Counted from the stretch's first letter, positions 11,855 to 21,794 are shown. The stretch: 23,166 nucleotides of DNA from Fomitopsis serialis (GCF_022376445.1 NW_025955508.1:1-23166); one strand, 5' to 3'. The notes: a model not told the origin generated them from the letters alone. Made by a program: numbers and translations.

Positions 11855-12845
11855 ATGCAGCGTTGTAGTATGAGCTCCAGAGTACCAGCAGCGAATGGGC
11901 TGTACGCCCACAGCCCAGACGAGAACATCTGGCGCCGCGCTACACCGAGCAATTGGGCACCACACAGCGCGACTACGCACCAAGACTCCGCCAACCAGGG
12001 CATGTACCTGAGACCAAACCAATATACGGCGACGAAGCCACGTCAGGTTAGTGACAAACATTGATCCGTAATATGGTTTGGCCTCACCTCAACTAGCCAA
12101 CCCTGGAAGACATCTTCTACGGCCGCCTCATGGCCATCGAAGACAGCCTCATGCTTGTGTCATCCGAGCCAGTGTCCCTGGCAGGCGTCAAGGCAGAGAT
12201 GGCTAAACTCGAGATCCAAGTCTCCGAGAATACAGCACTGGAGTGGGCCTATAATCACGTAAAGGTCTCCTGCATGGTAAGTCCGAGCTGCACTCGAGGC
12301 GAGGCCATGTATTAGCAAGCCCTTGTCGAAGCAACAACACTTGCTGATGGCAATTCCTTTGACAGCTGGCGATCGAGCTTGAAGCCGCCGTAGCGCCAAC
12401 GGTCATCCCGTCGACACCAGCGGGTGGCACACAGCACACCGGCGCATGGGGCGACAACGATATTGTGGAAACTTCCACAACAGTCGACGAGGCGGAGACT
12501 ACGGCTCAACGCTCCTTGCAAAGGACCCTGGGCGACGTCACATGGAAGGACGAAGAGGTCATGGAGACATCCACGACCATCGACGAAGCGGAGCGGACGG
12601 TTGGGCGAGCCCTCCGGAGGGCCGTGGGGGACGGGCGACCGACCACCCATCAACGGACGAGTTCTGGGAGCACGCAGAGCTCCACCAGCCTCGAGAGCCT
12701 CGCGACACGCGATGATGAAGACGTCGGCTTGCAAACGAGGACTAGAGCTGATGTCGCAGCGGTTCACTGTCGAAGCCGCCGCCGCAGACACAGGAAGCGG
12801 GCATCCGTGCGACGGAAGTCGCCGTCAAGCTGGCCAACGCACTAG
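11855..12845 (+). CDS. X_A: repeated unknown protein with TSTT motif, 3 visible exons, intact
   Basis: Not recognised. Exons are 11855-12046, 12097-12276 and 12366-12845, with both introns in phase 0, giving 283 aa if the Met at 11855 is the start. An upstream exon ending at 11813 (donor GTAAGC) with acceptor at 11860 is also possible, as homology to arm B continues there, so the N-terminus is uncertain. Exon 1 carries ENIWRRATPSNW and ends with KPRQ. Exon 2 (LEDIFYGRLMAIEDSL... to VKVSCM) is helical in character. Exon 3 has the motif E-TSTT-[VI]-DEAE twice, at residues 159-168 and 191-200, then QRTSSGSTQSS and a basic tail. Copies at 20,930-21,794 and 22,760-23,166 share the motif and the phase-0 intron positions, so this is a real spliced gene family, not a chance frame. 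Confidence 0.65.
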
Positions 12846-13304
12846 TTACAATCTGGTACGTCATGGTCCATTCGTTTTCCGGTGTTGTCAGGACTGAGGG
12901 ATCCGTCTTCAGGTTGGCTCGCAATTATTTATGAACAAACCCGACGGCGAGCAGAATACCAGAAGCCTGTGTCGCCAGCGGGGTAAAGGGTGGACAAAGC
13001 AGACCCGATTGGGATCCGACGACAGGGGAGGATTGTTCCGCGCCGTTCGCGCAATGTATAATGGTGTACTTAGAGAGCTTCCCATGATATTTTCGACTGT
13101 TCTTGAGACGTACCACAATGGTGTGTAAGCAAACCTACGCAAAGAGTGAATAAGCCTATCAATGGCACCGTCTTTTCGAAATTGGTTTTACCTAGGGGAA
13201 GCAGGCGCGACGCGTCGTGATCTCGTGACCGACGCGTCGAGACTCACCGGCGCATAGACGCCCATCAGAACGAGAGCCTTGCCACTTGCGATCACCCTTG
13301 CTGC

Positions 13305-14831
13305 TCATTCTCCATCGTAAAGGCTTCGAACAGGCCACGAACCCACGAGATCAGGTACAGGCCACCTGCAGAAGACAACGTCGTCATCAACGGACACCTT
13401 AGCATGCGTACATACGGTCGACGGACTCGCTGCCGTGGCGGAGGTGCGCCCTTGTTGGTCGCGTCGTCCTGGGATATCCGCTGGGACATCCGCACCCACG
13501 CATGTGAAGACGAGTAGACGATCGCTTCTTGAAGGTGTCTACAACGATCCGGACGCATGTCGGTGGGTAGTTAGGCGTTAGCTTCGACGCCTATTATCGG
13601 GAGGGCCGCTGGAGAAGACGACATCAAACTGCCAATCAGTTGGTCACTTGGACTTGCCATGATCGTAAATGTTTGTTCTTACCGTGTACGCTGAAGTTGA
13701 CCCTCCAACGTAACAGATATGTCCAGATCTGACACATGCAAGCGGCGGAAGACAGCGTCACTCCAGCGACGGCAGAGCAACCATGACGCAGCAGCTTGTT
13801 GGCATGCAAGTGGCTTGCTTCACTAGAGCAGCACTGGTTGTACCCAGGTGAGCCTATGATAGACGATCCATCGGTGCGGTGAAGAGACTTACCGGAACAC
13901 CTGTTGGTACGGTGTCGGCCCTTGATACGTCGTATATCTAATCCCAGGTGATTATAAGCGGAGGCATAAACCCGACCGCTATGGAACAGCTCGGTGTCAT
14001 TCGCATGAGGAGGTCCTGGTGCGATGTAGATCTGCACGACCTGGAGGATGGTTACGCTGATGTCGACGTCGACGTCCGGTCAACGTCGGTGAGCAAGATT
14101 GCCCGACTTATGAACCAACCAAGTCTCTCTGATGGTTCATCCACCTGAAGAAAGAGTGTGGAGTACGTGCTCTCGCGAGGGTCATCCCTTCCACGCCGAG
14201 AGCCCTTCGATTCTGAACATCGTCAGATAATCCGAGCAATGAGATGGGGACCTAGGAACACGTACGCCTAGCACCGCAGATTTTCTCCGTCCATATTCGT
14301 CTCCCAACATCCGGGTCGTATGGTGGAGTCCACAGCGGCCAACTTGCCATCCGGTACAAAGCCTATCAACCACACAATGGCCGCAAGTGATCGACGGGCG
14401 ACAGCTCCGTGGCGCGGACGATGTCTCGTACGCAAGCAAGTTTTCCTTGACTGCATAACTATCCCTGAATACACAGCTGTGCGATCACGAGTTGCAGGTG
14501 GTGAAACTGCCCAAGGTCCCCTGGAAGCTGCGGTGTTACGATCGTTGTGTCACCAAGCGCCTGCGGTGCAAAATACGATGAAGGTCGAAGATCCGGATAC
14601 GGGGCAAGGACGATCTTTCCAACGCAGTTCGGTGAGTGAGACAAGTCATGCGAAAGAAGCCACAAAGTATGCGCGTGGGTCACCTTCAAGCTTAAGCTTC
14701 AAGGGTCGACCACCCAGGAGGACGAAAGGGCGAAGGGGGATTAGACGCCTGAAAAGGGGCGCGTGTCGCGTGATGCGAACGCGTCGAGTCGGAGACGCGT
14801 CTCGGTAGCTTAACTTACCAGTGGTCGACAT
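13305..14831 (-). pseudogene. Y_A: degenerate coding blocks convergent to X_A
   Basis: No single intact reading frame was found. Blocks shared with arm B include a possible start MST at 14831, ALGDTTIVTPQLPGDLGQ and LVIAQLCIQ ending at a shared stop near 14459, VTILQVVQIYIAPGPP with ANDTEL and SGRVYAS near 13960-14070, and DVPADIPGRRDQQGRT with THAKVSVDDDVVF near 13360-13500, ending at 13305. In the last block most A/B differences fall in third codon positions of this strand, which points to past selection on the minus-strand protein. A 39-nt intron-like segment (13892-13854) has GTAAGT and ATAG ends in both arms. The product is unknown. Confidence 0.4.
14709..14819. other. Nearly identical segment shared by both arms (arm A copy)
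   Basis: About 105 aligned bases match 18987-19091 (reverse complement) with one substitution and two small indels, whereas surrounding arm sequence differs at roughly one base in six. It contains the perfect 12-bp palindrome GAGACGCGTCTC at 14792-14803 and a CGCGTGTCGCGTGATGCG stretch. Read in the Y direction it starts GTAAGTT and contains a CCCCTTTTCAG acceptor-like end, so it may include an intron of Y. Conservation above that of coding DNA suggests recent gene conversion or a functional site. Confidence 0.65.
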
Positions 14832-15091
14832 ACAGCCTCATACAGCTTTATCGCTAGACGTCGGCACCCGAAGTGTACTGTCGCACATACTCCCATCTCA
14901 TGAACTCAGGACAGGCATACTTGTTGCGGGCTACATTCTGTTGGGCTCTGCCAACTGGGTGTCGAGTGGCGTTGGACGCGTCTGCCCCACCGCGCTGCAA
15001 ACAACCGTTCAAGCACGGCCGCGGAAAAGCCACCCGCGTGCGGCTGCCTACGCACTCGAACAGATCAAATCCACTGCACATCAAAACAACT

Positions 15092-15193
15092 GCAGTCATG
15101 GGGTAGTGGTAACCTGGGTCGTTGCCATGGAGCCGTGTCCTGGTACTATACCACCACGTCGACCCGCCCCGAGTTCGATTCTCGGTGGCTGCA
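15092..15193 (+). tRNA. tRNA-Gly (anticodon GCC) with 31-nt intron
   Basis: Folded by hand. Acceptor stem 15092-15098 (GCAGTCA) pairs fully with 15186-15192 (TGGCTGC), one pair being G:U, and the discriminator base is A. The D arm is GGGT/ACCT with loop AGTGGTA. The anticodon stem is GGTCG (15117-15121) with CGACC (15160-15164). The loop begins TTGCC, with GCC at 15124-15126. The intron occupies 15128-15158, directly after base 37, the usual eukaryotic place. The T arm is CCGAG-TTCGATT-CTCGG. The mature length of 71 nt fits eukaryotic tRNA-Gly(GCC). The internal A box (TGGGGTAGTGG) and B box (AGTTCGATTCT) are close to consensus. No CCA is encoded, as expected. Confidence 0.92.
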
Positions 15194-15211
15194 TGGAGGT
15201 GTATGACCTTG

Positions 15212-15219
15212 TTTTTTTT
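15212..15219 (+). terminator. Pol III T-run terminator for the tRNA-Gly gene
   Basis: A run of eight T begins 19 bases after the tRNA 3' end, the standard RNA polymerase III stop signal. It supports the tRNA being a working gene. Confidence 0.85.
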
Positions 15220-15528
15220 GTTCCGGGTCTTCCATAGAAGAAAGGCCCGGCTACGTTCGGTCGCCCGTTGTTTGGGCTCGGCGCTGGTACCCATCGTTAC
15301 AGGCCTCTGGATCCACCAAAATTGAGTTGGAGGTTTTGCACTCGTGGATAACGGAACAGACTATCACATCGCTGCCCCATATAATATGACACATGATTGT
15401 GTTCTACATCGCTACATACGACCAGCAATTATACATCCAATCAGGGATACACCTTCTATCACATATTCTCTATCCTCTCCGCATCTAGTGAGGGACACCC
15501 GCACAGCAGGCCCTGGATCCTAAACATC

Positions 15529-16356
15529 TCAGTCGCAGAAAGTGATAGCGAGGTTGACCTAGAAGTCCGACGCATCAGCCGATGTGGCGCAACACAAGGA
15601 AGATGCAGGATGCTCACGTCGTCAGCAGAGCAGCCAACCTGGACGACGTTGTCGTCCGAGTTGTGGAACGCTTGACCGCAGTCCGTGGAAGAGCCTATGC
15701 GCGCGCACCGGACCCATCAGTCCGCTGTCGAACACTCGACAGGAAGAAGACACTCACAATCGGTGCCGGTGTTGTCGCATCCGTTCCAATAGCCGAACCC
15801 GCTCGTGACGGAGAACTCGTGCCTACAGCCCGAGCACGATATCAGCTAAACTGCATGGCGCGCCTTCGATCAGACTGGTACGCACGGAGAGATGAGCGAA
15901 ATGTCCGCGCTGCTCCAGCCGTTCGTGAGCGTCAGCTCGACGAGCGTGCAGCCCTCGCCGTTGCCGCCGCAGCCGCCGGTCTGCAGGTAGCTGTGCGCGC
16001 GTCGGATGAGTGATGTCAGGGGATTGGCAGAGTTGGGAGGGGGGACGTACGCGATGGCACCGTCGAGCGCGCCGTCGCTTGTGTAGTCCTCGCCTTGGGA
16101 GAGGACTTCGCCGCTCTGGCTTCGCAGGACAGGCTGGGAAGAGCGTCGCGTCAATCAACCTGCGCTGGATGCACGGCGTCGTGCACTAACCGTCCCGTAG
16201 CCACAGCTGTTCGGAACAAAGAAAGTCAGAAGCAGGACAATGGGGACGTGACGGTACGACGTACTTGTTGTAGAAGTTGACCGTGTGGGTCTCTGCGGCG
16301 ACGAGCGCGAGCGCAGACAGGGCCGAGACGACAGCAGCGAACATCTTAGTCGACAT
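15529..16356 (-). CDS. Secreted cysteine-rich 'glycopeptide' (thaumatin-like), 7 exons, 155 aa
   Basis: Matches the small secreted protein family annotated 'glycopeptide' in polypore genomes; its function is not known. Exons: 16356-16265, 16206-16191, 16133-16051, 15990-15886, 15822-15758, 15694-15618 and 15558-15529. They total 468 nt and every junction keeps frame. Exon 2 is only 16 nt. MSTKMFAAVVSALSALALVA is a clear signal peptide, and the mature part starts near ETHTV. Eight cysteines (32, 71, 78, 114, 121, 126, 142, 154) would allow four disulfides. Family-like motifs are CGYGTP, YLQTGGCGGNGEGC, ADISLISPHEFSV, GFGYWNGCD and VNLAITFCD at the C-terminus. Met at 16356 is used; Met at 16344 would also give a good signal peptide. 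The gene lies between the two repeat arms, tail-to-tail with the tRNA gene, and is missed by simple ORF calling. Confidence 0.9.
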
Positions 16357-16492
16357 GACGAAACGAGCGTGTCAAAGTCACAGATACAAGGAGTGGAAGG
16401 TCAAGTCTCGCAAGACGATGTGCAAGAGATTGAGCAAAGGTAACGACAGCCGAGGACAGCGAGACCACACGCAAATCCTGCATGACCTCCTC

Positions 16493-16500
16493 CCTTTATA
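16493..16500 (-). promoter_or_regulatory. TATA box of the glycopeptide gene
   Basis: TATAAAGG on the minus strand, 137 bases upstream of the ATG at 16356. This is a plausible distance for a fungal promoter with a short 5' leader and fits a highly expressed secreted protein. Inferred from sequence match and position only. Confidence 0.6.
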
Positions 16501-17698
16501 CCCTGTAGGCCCATAGCATGCAAGCTGTAGTTGCCTTTCATTGTGCCGGCACACGTGCGCCTGGGCTGTGTCCATCATGAGCAATAGGCTAACGCAAAAA
16601 CGGGGGTGGTAGGCACGACGACAGGACCCGCGTGCGTGTGGCTTTCGAGTTGACCGTGCTCCCCGCACCGCTCGGAGGCGACTCGCCTCCCGGAACGGGC
16701 GAGGACACTCTTCGCTGGCGGTGCATCGCTTGCACGCGGCACCTAAACGCCGTGTACGGCCTCATTATTCACGCCTAGAACGGCGTTGTGTAGTCTTCGC
16801 GCGGTGAGACGACGCAGCGCGGGTATTGAGCGGAAGAGTTTCCAGGTCGGCGGGTGGAACTCTGGAGAGCAAGAGCGCACCCTGTTCCTCGGGAAGGCAC
16901 CTGCAAACTAATAGGGCCCGTTTAGGTGAAAATAAGCTTTCAGGGATTGACATGACGCACCAGCGTAGACTTGAAAGGACACGGTCTGGACCGCGACGCG
17001 TCTCGCGAGGGTGGTTTGCCTGCCGCGTGCGGCGTTCACAATGCATTGGCTCGAGACAAACGCCGAGCAACATACCTGCAATATACCACCCAATTCCCGT
17101 CTCCGTGTGCACGGTCCTTATGGTGACAGAACACGCATGTTGGGTTCCGCTGGTATACACGTAAGGAGAAGCCTCCATGAGTACTTACTGGGGCTGGAGG
17201 AATACCGCGCTTGTTCTGGCTAGGGTGCAGAAACGTGCGCTGCAATTGTGTTGGCGAAAACCGCGACCCATTGGCTGGAGGAAATGTTCTTGCACGATTT
17301 TGCTCGACAGCGCATTCGGAAACGGTGTGCAAGAGCCACGAGGCTCGCAAGACCTCCTCCGGGTCTGGACAAGGCGCGGGAACCGCCAGCCGCCGATCGA
17401 TCGGCCGTTGCAGCGGAACCGACTCGGAGCGACTTGGACTCTCGGACGCGCGCCGAAGAGCGTACTCATGAAGCTGAAGTCGTGGCCGTACTATAGCTAT
17501 GTTTCTACTGCGACGTGCACAGATGACCTGAGCTTGGACAGACACCTGCCTTCGCTGAGATGGACGGTCACACGTCTTCCCGTGTCCAAGCGACCACTGG
17601 CAGAACTTGTCCGACAACCTTGCCTCTGAACCACCACCATCGAGTGGTTCGACTCGCACGATCATCGCCCTCCATCCATTGGGCGTGGCACCCCAGTA
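16501..17698. other. Intergenic between divergent host genes, no supported gene
   Basis: This space separates the glycopeptide gene (minus) from the esterase gene (+) and should hold both promoters. Several open frames of 60-250 codons overlap on both strands. They look like products of base composition, with no family motif. A plus-strand frame 17248-17496 (MLAKTATHWLEEMF...) is the most protein-like but is short and isolated. No repeat shared with the arms was seen here. Confidence 0.4.
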
Positions 17699-18691
17699 AT
17701 GGCTGCGAATGTGCAGGACGTGATCATGCTCTTGGGCGACTCGATCACCCAGGGCGGATGGGAGCCGCACGGCTTCGCGCAACAGCTCGCGTGTAAGTTA
17801 GCGGTCCGACTGGGAATTCTATGCCTGCTCTAACCATTGTCAATATACTGCAGACGTGTACAACCGGAAGCTGGACGTGGTCAATCGCGGGATGTCCGGG
17901 TACAACACGGAATGGATTATCCCCGTACTCGAACAAGTACGTGCTCCTTCCTGCTCTTCAATAGCGTACACTGACACCGCGTCCCAGTGCTTCGCGAAGA
18001 AAGAGGAACGCGCCCACGTCCCCGCAGTGCGCCTTCTCACCATCTGGCTCGGCGCGAACGACGCCGCGCAGCTCCCAACCAGGCAGCACGTTCCGCTCGA
18101 CAAGTACCGCGCCAACCTCCGCACGCTCGTGCGCACCGTTGCGTCCCCAGAATCGCCGCGCTACTCCCCCGAGACGCGCGTGCTCCTGCTCACGCCGCCG
18201 CCCATGAGCGAGAGCATGTGGGCGCGCCGGCAGGCGGCGAAGGACCCTCCTCGTGTGCTCGACCGCAAGTTCGACGTGACGAGGGTGTATGCGGACGCGG
18301 TGAGGGACGTTGCAGGCGAGCTGGGTGTGCATGTCGTGGACGTGTGGACGGCGGTTTGGGAGAAGGTAGATCGGAAGGAGGAGGGTTTGGCGGAGTACTT
18401 GTCGGATGGTCTGCATCTCACGCAGAACGGATATAAGGTGCGCCGCGCTCTGTCGCCGCGACAGCCGTGGGGTTGACAGGGTATTCGCAGGTCGTGTTTG
18501 AGATCCTCATGGACGCCATTACCATGCACTTCCCCGAGATGCATCCTGATAAGCTACAGCCCGTATTCCCCTAGTAAGTGTCCGCGTGTCTTCTGCTTGT
18601 GTGACGGAGCTCAGCATTCTGCAGCTTTGACCAGATTGATGACGACGATCCACGGTTGTCGCTGCAGAAGCGAGATGCGTTTGCGGTCTAG
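17699..18691 (+). CDS. IAH1: SGNH/GDSL esterase, isoamyl acetate-hydrolysing type, 5 exons, 258 aa
   Basis: Hydrolyses short-chain acetate esters in the family prototype, yeast IAH1; the substrate here is inferred. Exons: 17699-17792, 17854-17936, 17988-18437, 18491-18573 and 18625-18691, all in frame (777 nt). SGNH blocks are present in order: nucleophile S15 in LLGDSITQGG, G47 in NRGMSGYNT, N83 in WLGANDAA, and D199 with H202 in SDGLHLT. The apparent TAG at 18572 is the exon 4 edge (TA|GTAAGT). Splicing adds a last exon, FDQIDDDDPRLSLQKRDAFAV. The length is close to fungal relatives (yeast about 240 aa). No signal peptide, so probably cytosolic. It ends about 190 bases before arm B begins. 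Confidence 0.92.
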
Positions 18692-18974
18692 ACTGACACG
18701 CTTGTGCTGGCGCCCTCGAATAGAACGGGTACCATAGACTTGTTCGTACACAGCCCGGGTGCATCGATAGAATGTAGTCTTTTGGTCAATATGCAAGAGA
18801 ACCTCGCCGCACCACGCTGAAAGGCCGCCCGTGCGCGGTCCTTTCGACCAATTGAGTTCCAAATCGCGTTGATAAACTTCAAGAAATACATCTGTCCTGA
18901 GTGCATGAAAAGAGAGTATGTGCCACAGTACACTTCGGGTGCCGAAGTCTAGCGCTGAAGATGTTTGAGGCTCG

Positions 18975-20447
18975 ATGTCAACCGCTGGTAAGTTACCGAG
19001 ACGCGTCTCCGAGTCGACGCGTTCGCATCACGCGACACGCGCCCCTTTTCAGGCGTCTAATCCCCCTTCGCCCTTCGTCCTCCTGGGTGGTCCCTCCTTG
19101 AAGGTGACCATGGCATGCCGCGCATATTTTGTGGCCTCTCGTACGACTTGTCTCCCTCACGAACCGCGCTGGAACGACCGTCGCCGCTCTGTATCTGTAC
19201 CCTCGACCTCCACTGTTTTGCACCGCGGGCGCTTGGTGACACAACGGTCGTAACGCCGCACCTTCCAGAGGACCTTGGGCAGTTTCACCACCTGCGACTT
19301 GTGATCACACAACTGTGTATTCAGAGATAGTCACGAAGTCAAGGAAAACCCAATTGCGTACGAGGCGTCGTCTGTGCCAAGGAGCTATCGCCAGTCGATC
19401 ACTTGCGGCCATTTCGTGGTTGATAGGCTGTCTACGGGATGGCAAGTCGGCCGCTGTGGACTCCAGCATAGGACTTGGATATTAGGAGATGAAAATGGAC
19501 AAAAAAATCACGGTGCTAGGCGTACGTGTGTTCCTAGGTCCCCATGGCTCCAATCGTCTGACGATGTTCACAATCAAAGGGCTCTCCATGTGGAAGGGAA
19601 TATCATCGTCAGAACACGCACCCCACACTCTTTCTTCAGGCGGAAGAGCCGTCGGAGCGGCCTGAATCGCAGGGCGGACAGTCCTGCTCATCGACGTCGA
19701 CGGGACATCGATACCCGAGTAACCATCCTCCAGGTCGCGCAGATTTACATCGTGCCAGGACCTCCTGATGCGAATGACACTGAATTGCCCCGTAGCGGTC
19801 GGGTTTATGCCTCTTAGCGTATACTCACCTGGAATTGCGTGTACGACGTCCTAGGGCCGACAAGATACCAACAGATCTCCGGTGAGTCTCTTTACCGCAC
19901 CGGTGGATCGCGTATCATAGACTTACCTGTGCACAACCGATGTTGCTCTTGTGAAGCAAGCCACTTGCATGCCGATGAACGGCTGCGTCATTCGTCTGCC
20001 GTCGCTCGAGTGGCACTGTCTTCCGCCGCTTGCATGCGTAAGATCTGGACATATCCGTCACGTTGGAGGGTCAAGTTCAGCGCCCACGGTAAGACAACAA
20101 GCACTCACGATCATGGCAAGTCCGAGTGACCAACTGATCCGCCATTTGATGTTGTCTTCTGCAACGGCCCTCCAGATGATGGTCACCGAGGCTGACGTCT
20201 AAACACTCACCGCCACGCGTCCGGATCGTTGTGAACACCTTCAGGAAACAGTTGCCAATTCGCCTTAGTATGCGTGGGCACGGATGTCTCAGCGGATATT
20301 CCAGGACGACGCGACCAACAAGGACGCACCTACGCCACAGCAGTGAGTTCGTTGACCATATCTACACATGCCAAGGTGTCTGTTGATGACGACGTGGTCT
20401 TCTACAGGTGGCTTGTACCTGCTCTCGTGGTTTCGTGGCTTTTTTGA
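18975..20447 (+). pseudogene. Y_B: degenerate coding blocks, partner of Y_A
   Basis: Runs outward from the host-gene core. A possible start MSTAG lies at 18975. Shared blocks with Y_A are ALGDTTVVTPHLPEDLGQ ending at a stop at 19330, VTILQVAQIYIVPGPP with SGRVYAS ending at 19817, and DVSADIPGRRDQQGRT with THAKVSVDDDVVF ending at 20447. The 39-nt segment 19882-19920 starts GTGAGT and ends CATAG, like its arm A counterpart. Frames change between blocks, so either more introns exist than I can place or the gene is dead. No known domain recognised. Confidence 0.4.
18987..19091. other. Nearly identical segment shared by both arms (arm B copy)
   Basis: Counterpart of 14709-14819. The palindrome GAGACGCGTCTC is at 18998-19009. 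It lies just inside the possible MST start of Y_B, beginning GGTAAGTTACC. Compared with the arm A copy it lacks a short AGCTA-like insertion and one T. Confidence 0.65.
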
Positions 20448-20542
20448 GGCCTGTATGGTGGAGAATGGGCAGCAAGGATGATCGCAAGTGGTAAGGCTCT
20501 TGTACTGGTGGGCGTCTACGCGCCGGTGAAGCTCGACGTGTT

Positions 20543-20567
20543 GGTCACGAGATCAGGACGCGTCGCG
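20543..20567 (+). repeat. GTCACGAGATCAGGACGCG motif, copy 2 of 3
   Basis: A 24-base motif between the Y and X ends of arm B. Related copies lie at 13204-13230 (minus strand, arm A) and 22094-22117 (+, beyond the X_B 5' side; three mismatches in 24). The two plus-strand copies bracket X_B as direct repeats about 1.55 kb apart. Confidence 0.5.
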
Positions 20568-20653
20568 TTGGCCTGCTGGAGTACTCCGTCCGTCGGGGGT
20601 GCAAATGGCAGTCGCAGTTGTGTGGTTCACGTAGGCTGAACGAATCTATTCAT

Positions 20654-20920
20654 TTATGTAGCCCTCGCAGCGAGCAGGGGATGACGGTGTTGAGCACCTA
20701 GTACTCGACCTCGGACCAGCCGGGTATGAACGCGTACGATCTCATATCCCTCGTCATCAGAAATTGCTCTCAAGAAGAAATACGGTGAGAAATTACATAG
20801 TACTACAGCGCAATCTATGATCTCCTGACACGCTGAATCTTGACTCCTTGTCATTATATCCTTACAGGCCTTGCATTGTGCCGCATTAACCCGCCCGCGA
20901 CATCCCCGGCTACCGTTCAT
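20654..20920 (-). other. Arm B-specific 3' segment related to copy C
   Basis: An 88-codon frame (MNGSRGCRGRVNAAQCK...) of doubtful coding value. Part of it, around CAAGGCCT and TTTCTCACCGTATTTCTTC, aligns with the reverse complement of 22,480-22,620 downstream of X_C but not clearly with arm A. It therefore belongs to the 3' part of the X repeat, kept in B and C and apparently replaced in A. Confidence 0.4.
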
Positions 20921-20929
20921 CTAGGCTCG

Positions 20930-21794
20930 AGCAGGGCTGCACACCGACACAAGAGACATAATACGTCAGAATACACATCCATGGGAGAGGAGCCTACGAT
21001 GACTCACCTCCGACATTGTGACCGCCCAAAATACACTCTACAGCCCATGGCTGGTGGGCGTCGGCTTTGCAGATCGGCCAAGAGTGGCCGTGACGTTGGA
21101 CCAAGCCCTCGCGCGGAGGTTCGCGTGGTCTTTGCACCCGTCCGGCAGGGTCTCGATCGTCGCAGAGCTCTGGGTACTACCAGAGTTCGTGCGGTTATGG
21201 GCCGCCTGCTACTCGCTCCCGGCGACCTTCCGTACAGGGCGTCCAGCGCGGAACTCCGCTTCGTCGACTGTGGTAGATGTGTCGAGGATATCGTCCTCGT
21301 TCCATTCAGGATCTACCGCGGCGTTGTCTACCCTTCCATGCACTACGGCGATGGATTTGCCCTTGGACGCTTGCTATCAACATACCATCAGTAAGTATCT
21401 AATATGCAAGCTGCGACGCTGTACTTACCTCGTGGTGGTCCTGTGAGTAGCTGTATACTCCTCCAGCTTTGCTCTGCTGAGGAGTCCGGGCCTCCAATGA
21501 TAGATATGGGAGAATACCATGGATGTCGTTGAGTTGCTCCTCCGAGGTGGACTGGATCAGGAAGACAGGTGAGACCGAATCGTGTAATGGCTTTGTGTCC
21601 GTGTCACTGACCTGACGCGGCGAATTTGCCGTAACATGGTTCGCTCTCAGGTGTGTAACCTTTCTGGTCGAGAATCTGCCTTTGTGTGTCGGTATGCAGT
21701 CGGGTAGCTGCGTGATTTCCCAGCTGCTCGGTATACCCGGTCTCCAGATGCTATCATTCGGGCGTGTGAGGCGCAATGCCTTCACTGTTGGCAT
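20930..21794 (-). pseudogene. X_B: copy of X with premature stop
   Basis: Exons by homology: 21794-21612 (ends PRQ, phase 0), 21551-21429 (STSEEQLNDIHG... to DHHE, phase 0), and from 21373 onward. The third exon carries NEDDILDTSTTVDEAEF and GRPVRKVAGSE, then meets TAG at 21211-21209, where copy C has a Lys codon (AAG). Homology continues past it (NRTNSGSTQSS, IETLPDG), so the stop is premature. At the 5' side a conserved intron (donor GTAAGT near 21853, acceptor CAG near 21796) would join an upstream exon, but the joined frame does not fit the ENIW-like region, suggesting a second defect. Further spliced remnants (for example a GTGAGT donor near 21006) lie downstream. Confidence 0.6.

Larger units (their letters stand above)
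11560..14935 (+). repeat. Inverted-repeat arm A (X/Y unit)
   Basis: This segment matches the reverse complement of about 18,880-22,110. Anchor pairs that match are 12,046 with 21,612 (end of the PRQ exon), 13,854-13,892 with 19,882-19,920 (a 39-base block with splice-like ends), and 14,792-14,803 with 18,998-19,009 (a GAGACGCGTCTC palindrome). Sampled stretches are about 80-85% identical with scattered indels. The inner end fades at about 14,935, some 155 bases before the tRNA gene. The outer end fades near 11,560. The arm holds gene X (+) and the degenerate block Y (minus), facing each other. Confidence 0.85.

Noticed and set aside
12316..12365. Alternative acceptor (ATTAG at 12315) for the second X_A intron
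   Set aside because: It leads to an in-frame stop shortly after 12366; the acceptor at 12365 keeps the conserved frame.
14320..14808. Plus-strand open frame of 162 codons in arm A (VAGGETAQGP...)
   Set aside because: Partly conserved in arm B but interrupted there by a stop. The minus-strand reading (ALGDTTIVTP...) ends at the same stop in both arms and looks more protein-like. Not decisive.
17036..17782. Long minus-strand open frame (248 codons) overlapping the start of the esterase gene
   Set aside because: It runs antisense across the esterase first exon and its promoter, has no family motif, and fits the stop-poor base composition of the region.
20343..20407. Possible intron in Y_B (GTGAGT to CTACAG)
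   Set aside because: Arm A has GCGAGT at the donor, and A/B differences inside it are mainly synonymous in a frame that reads straight through, so it looks coding.
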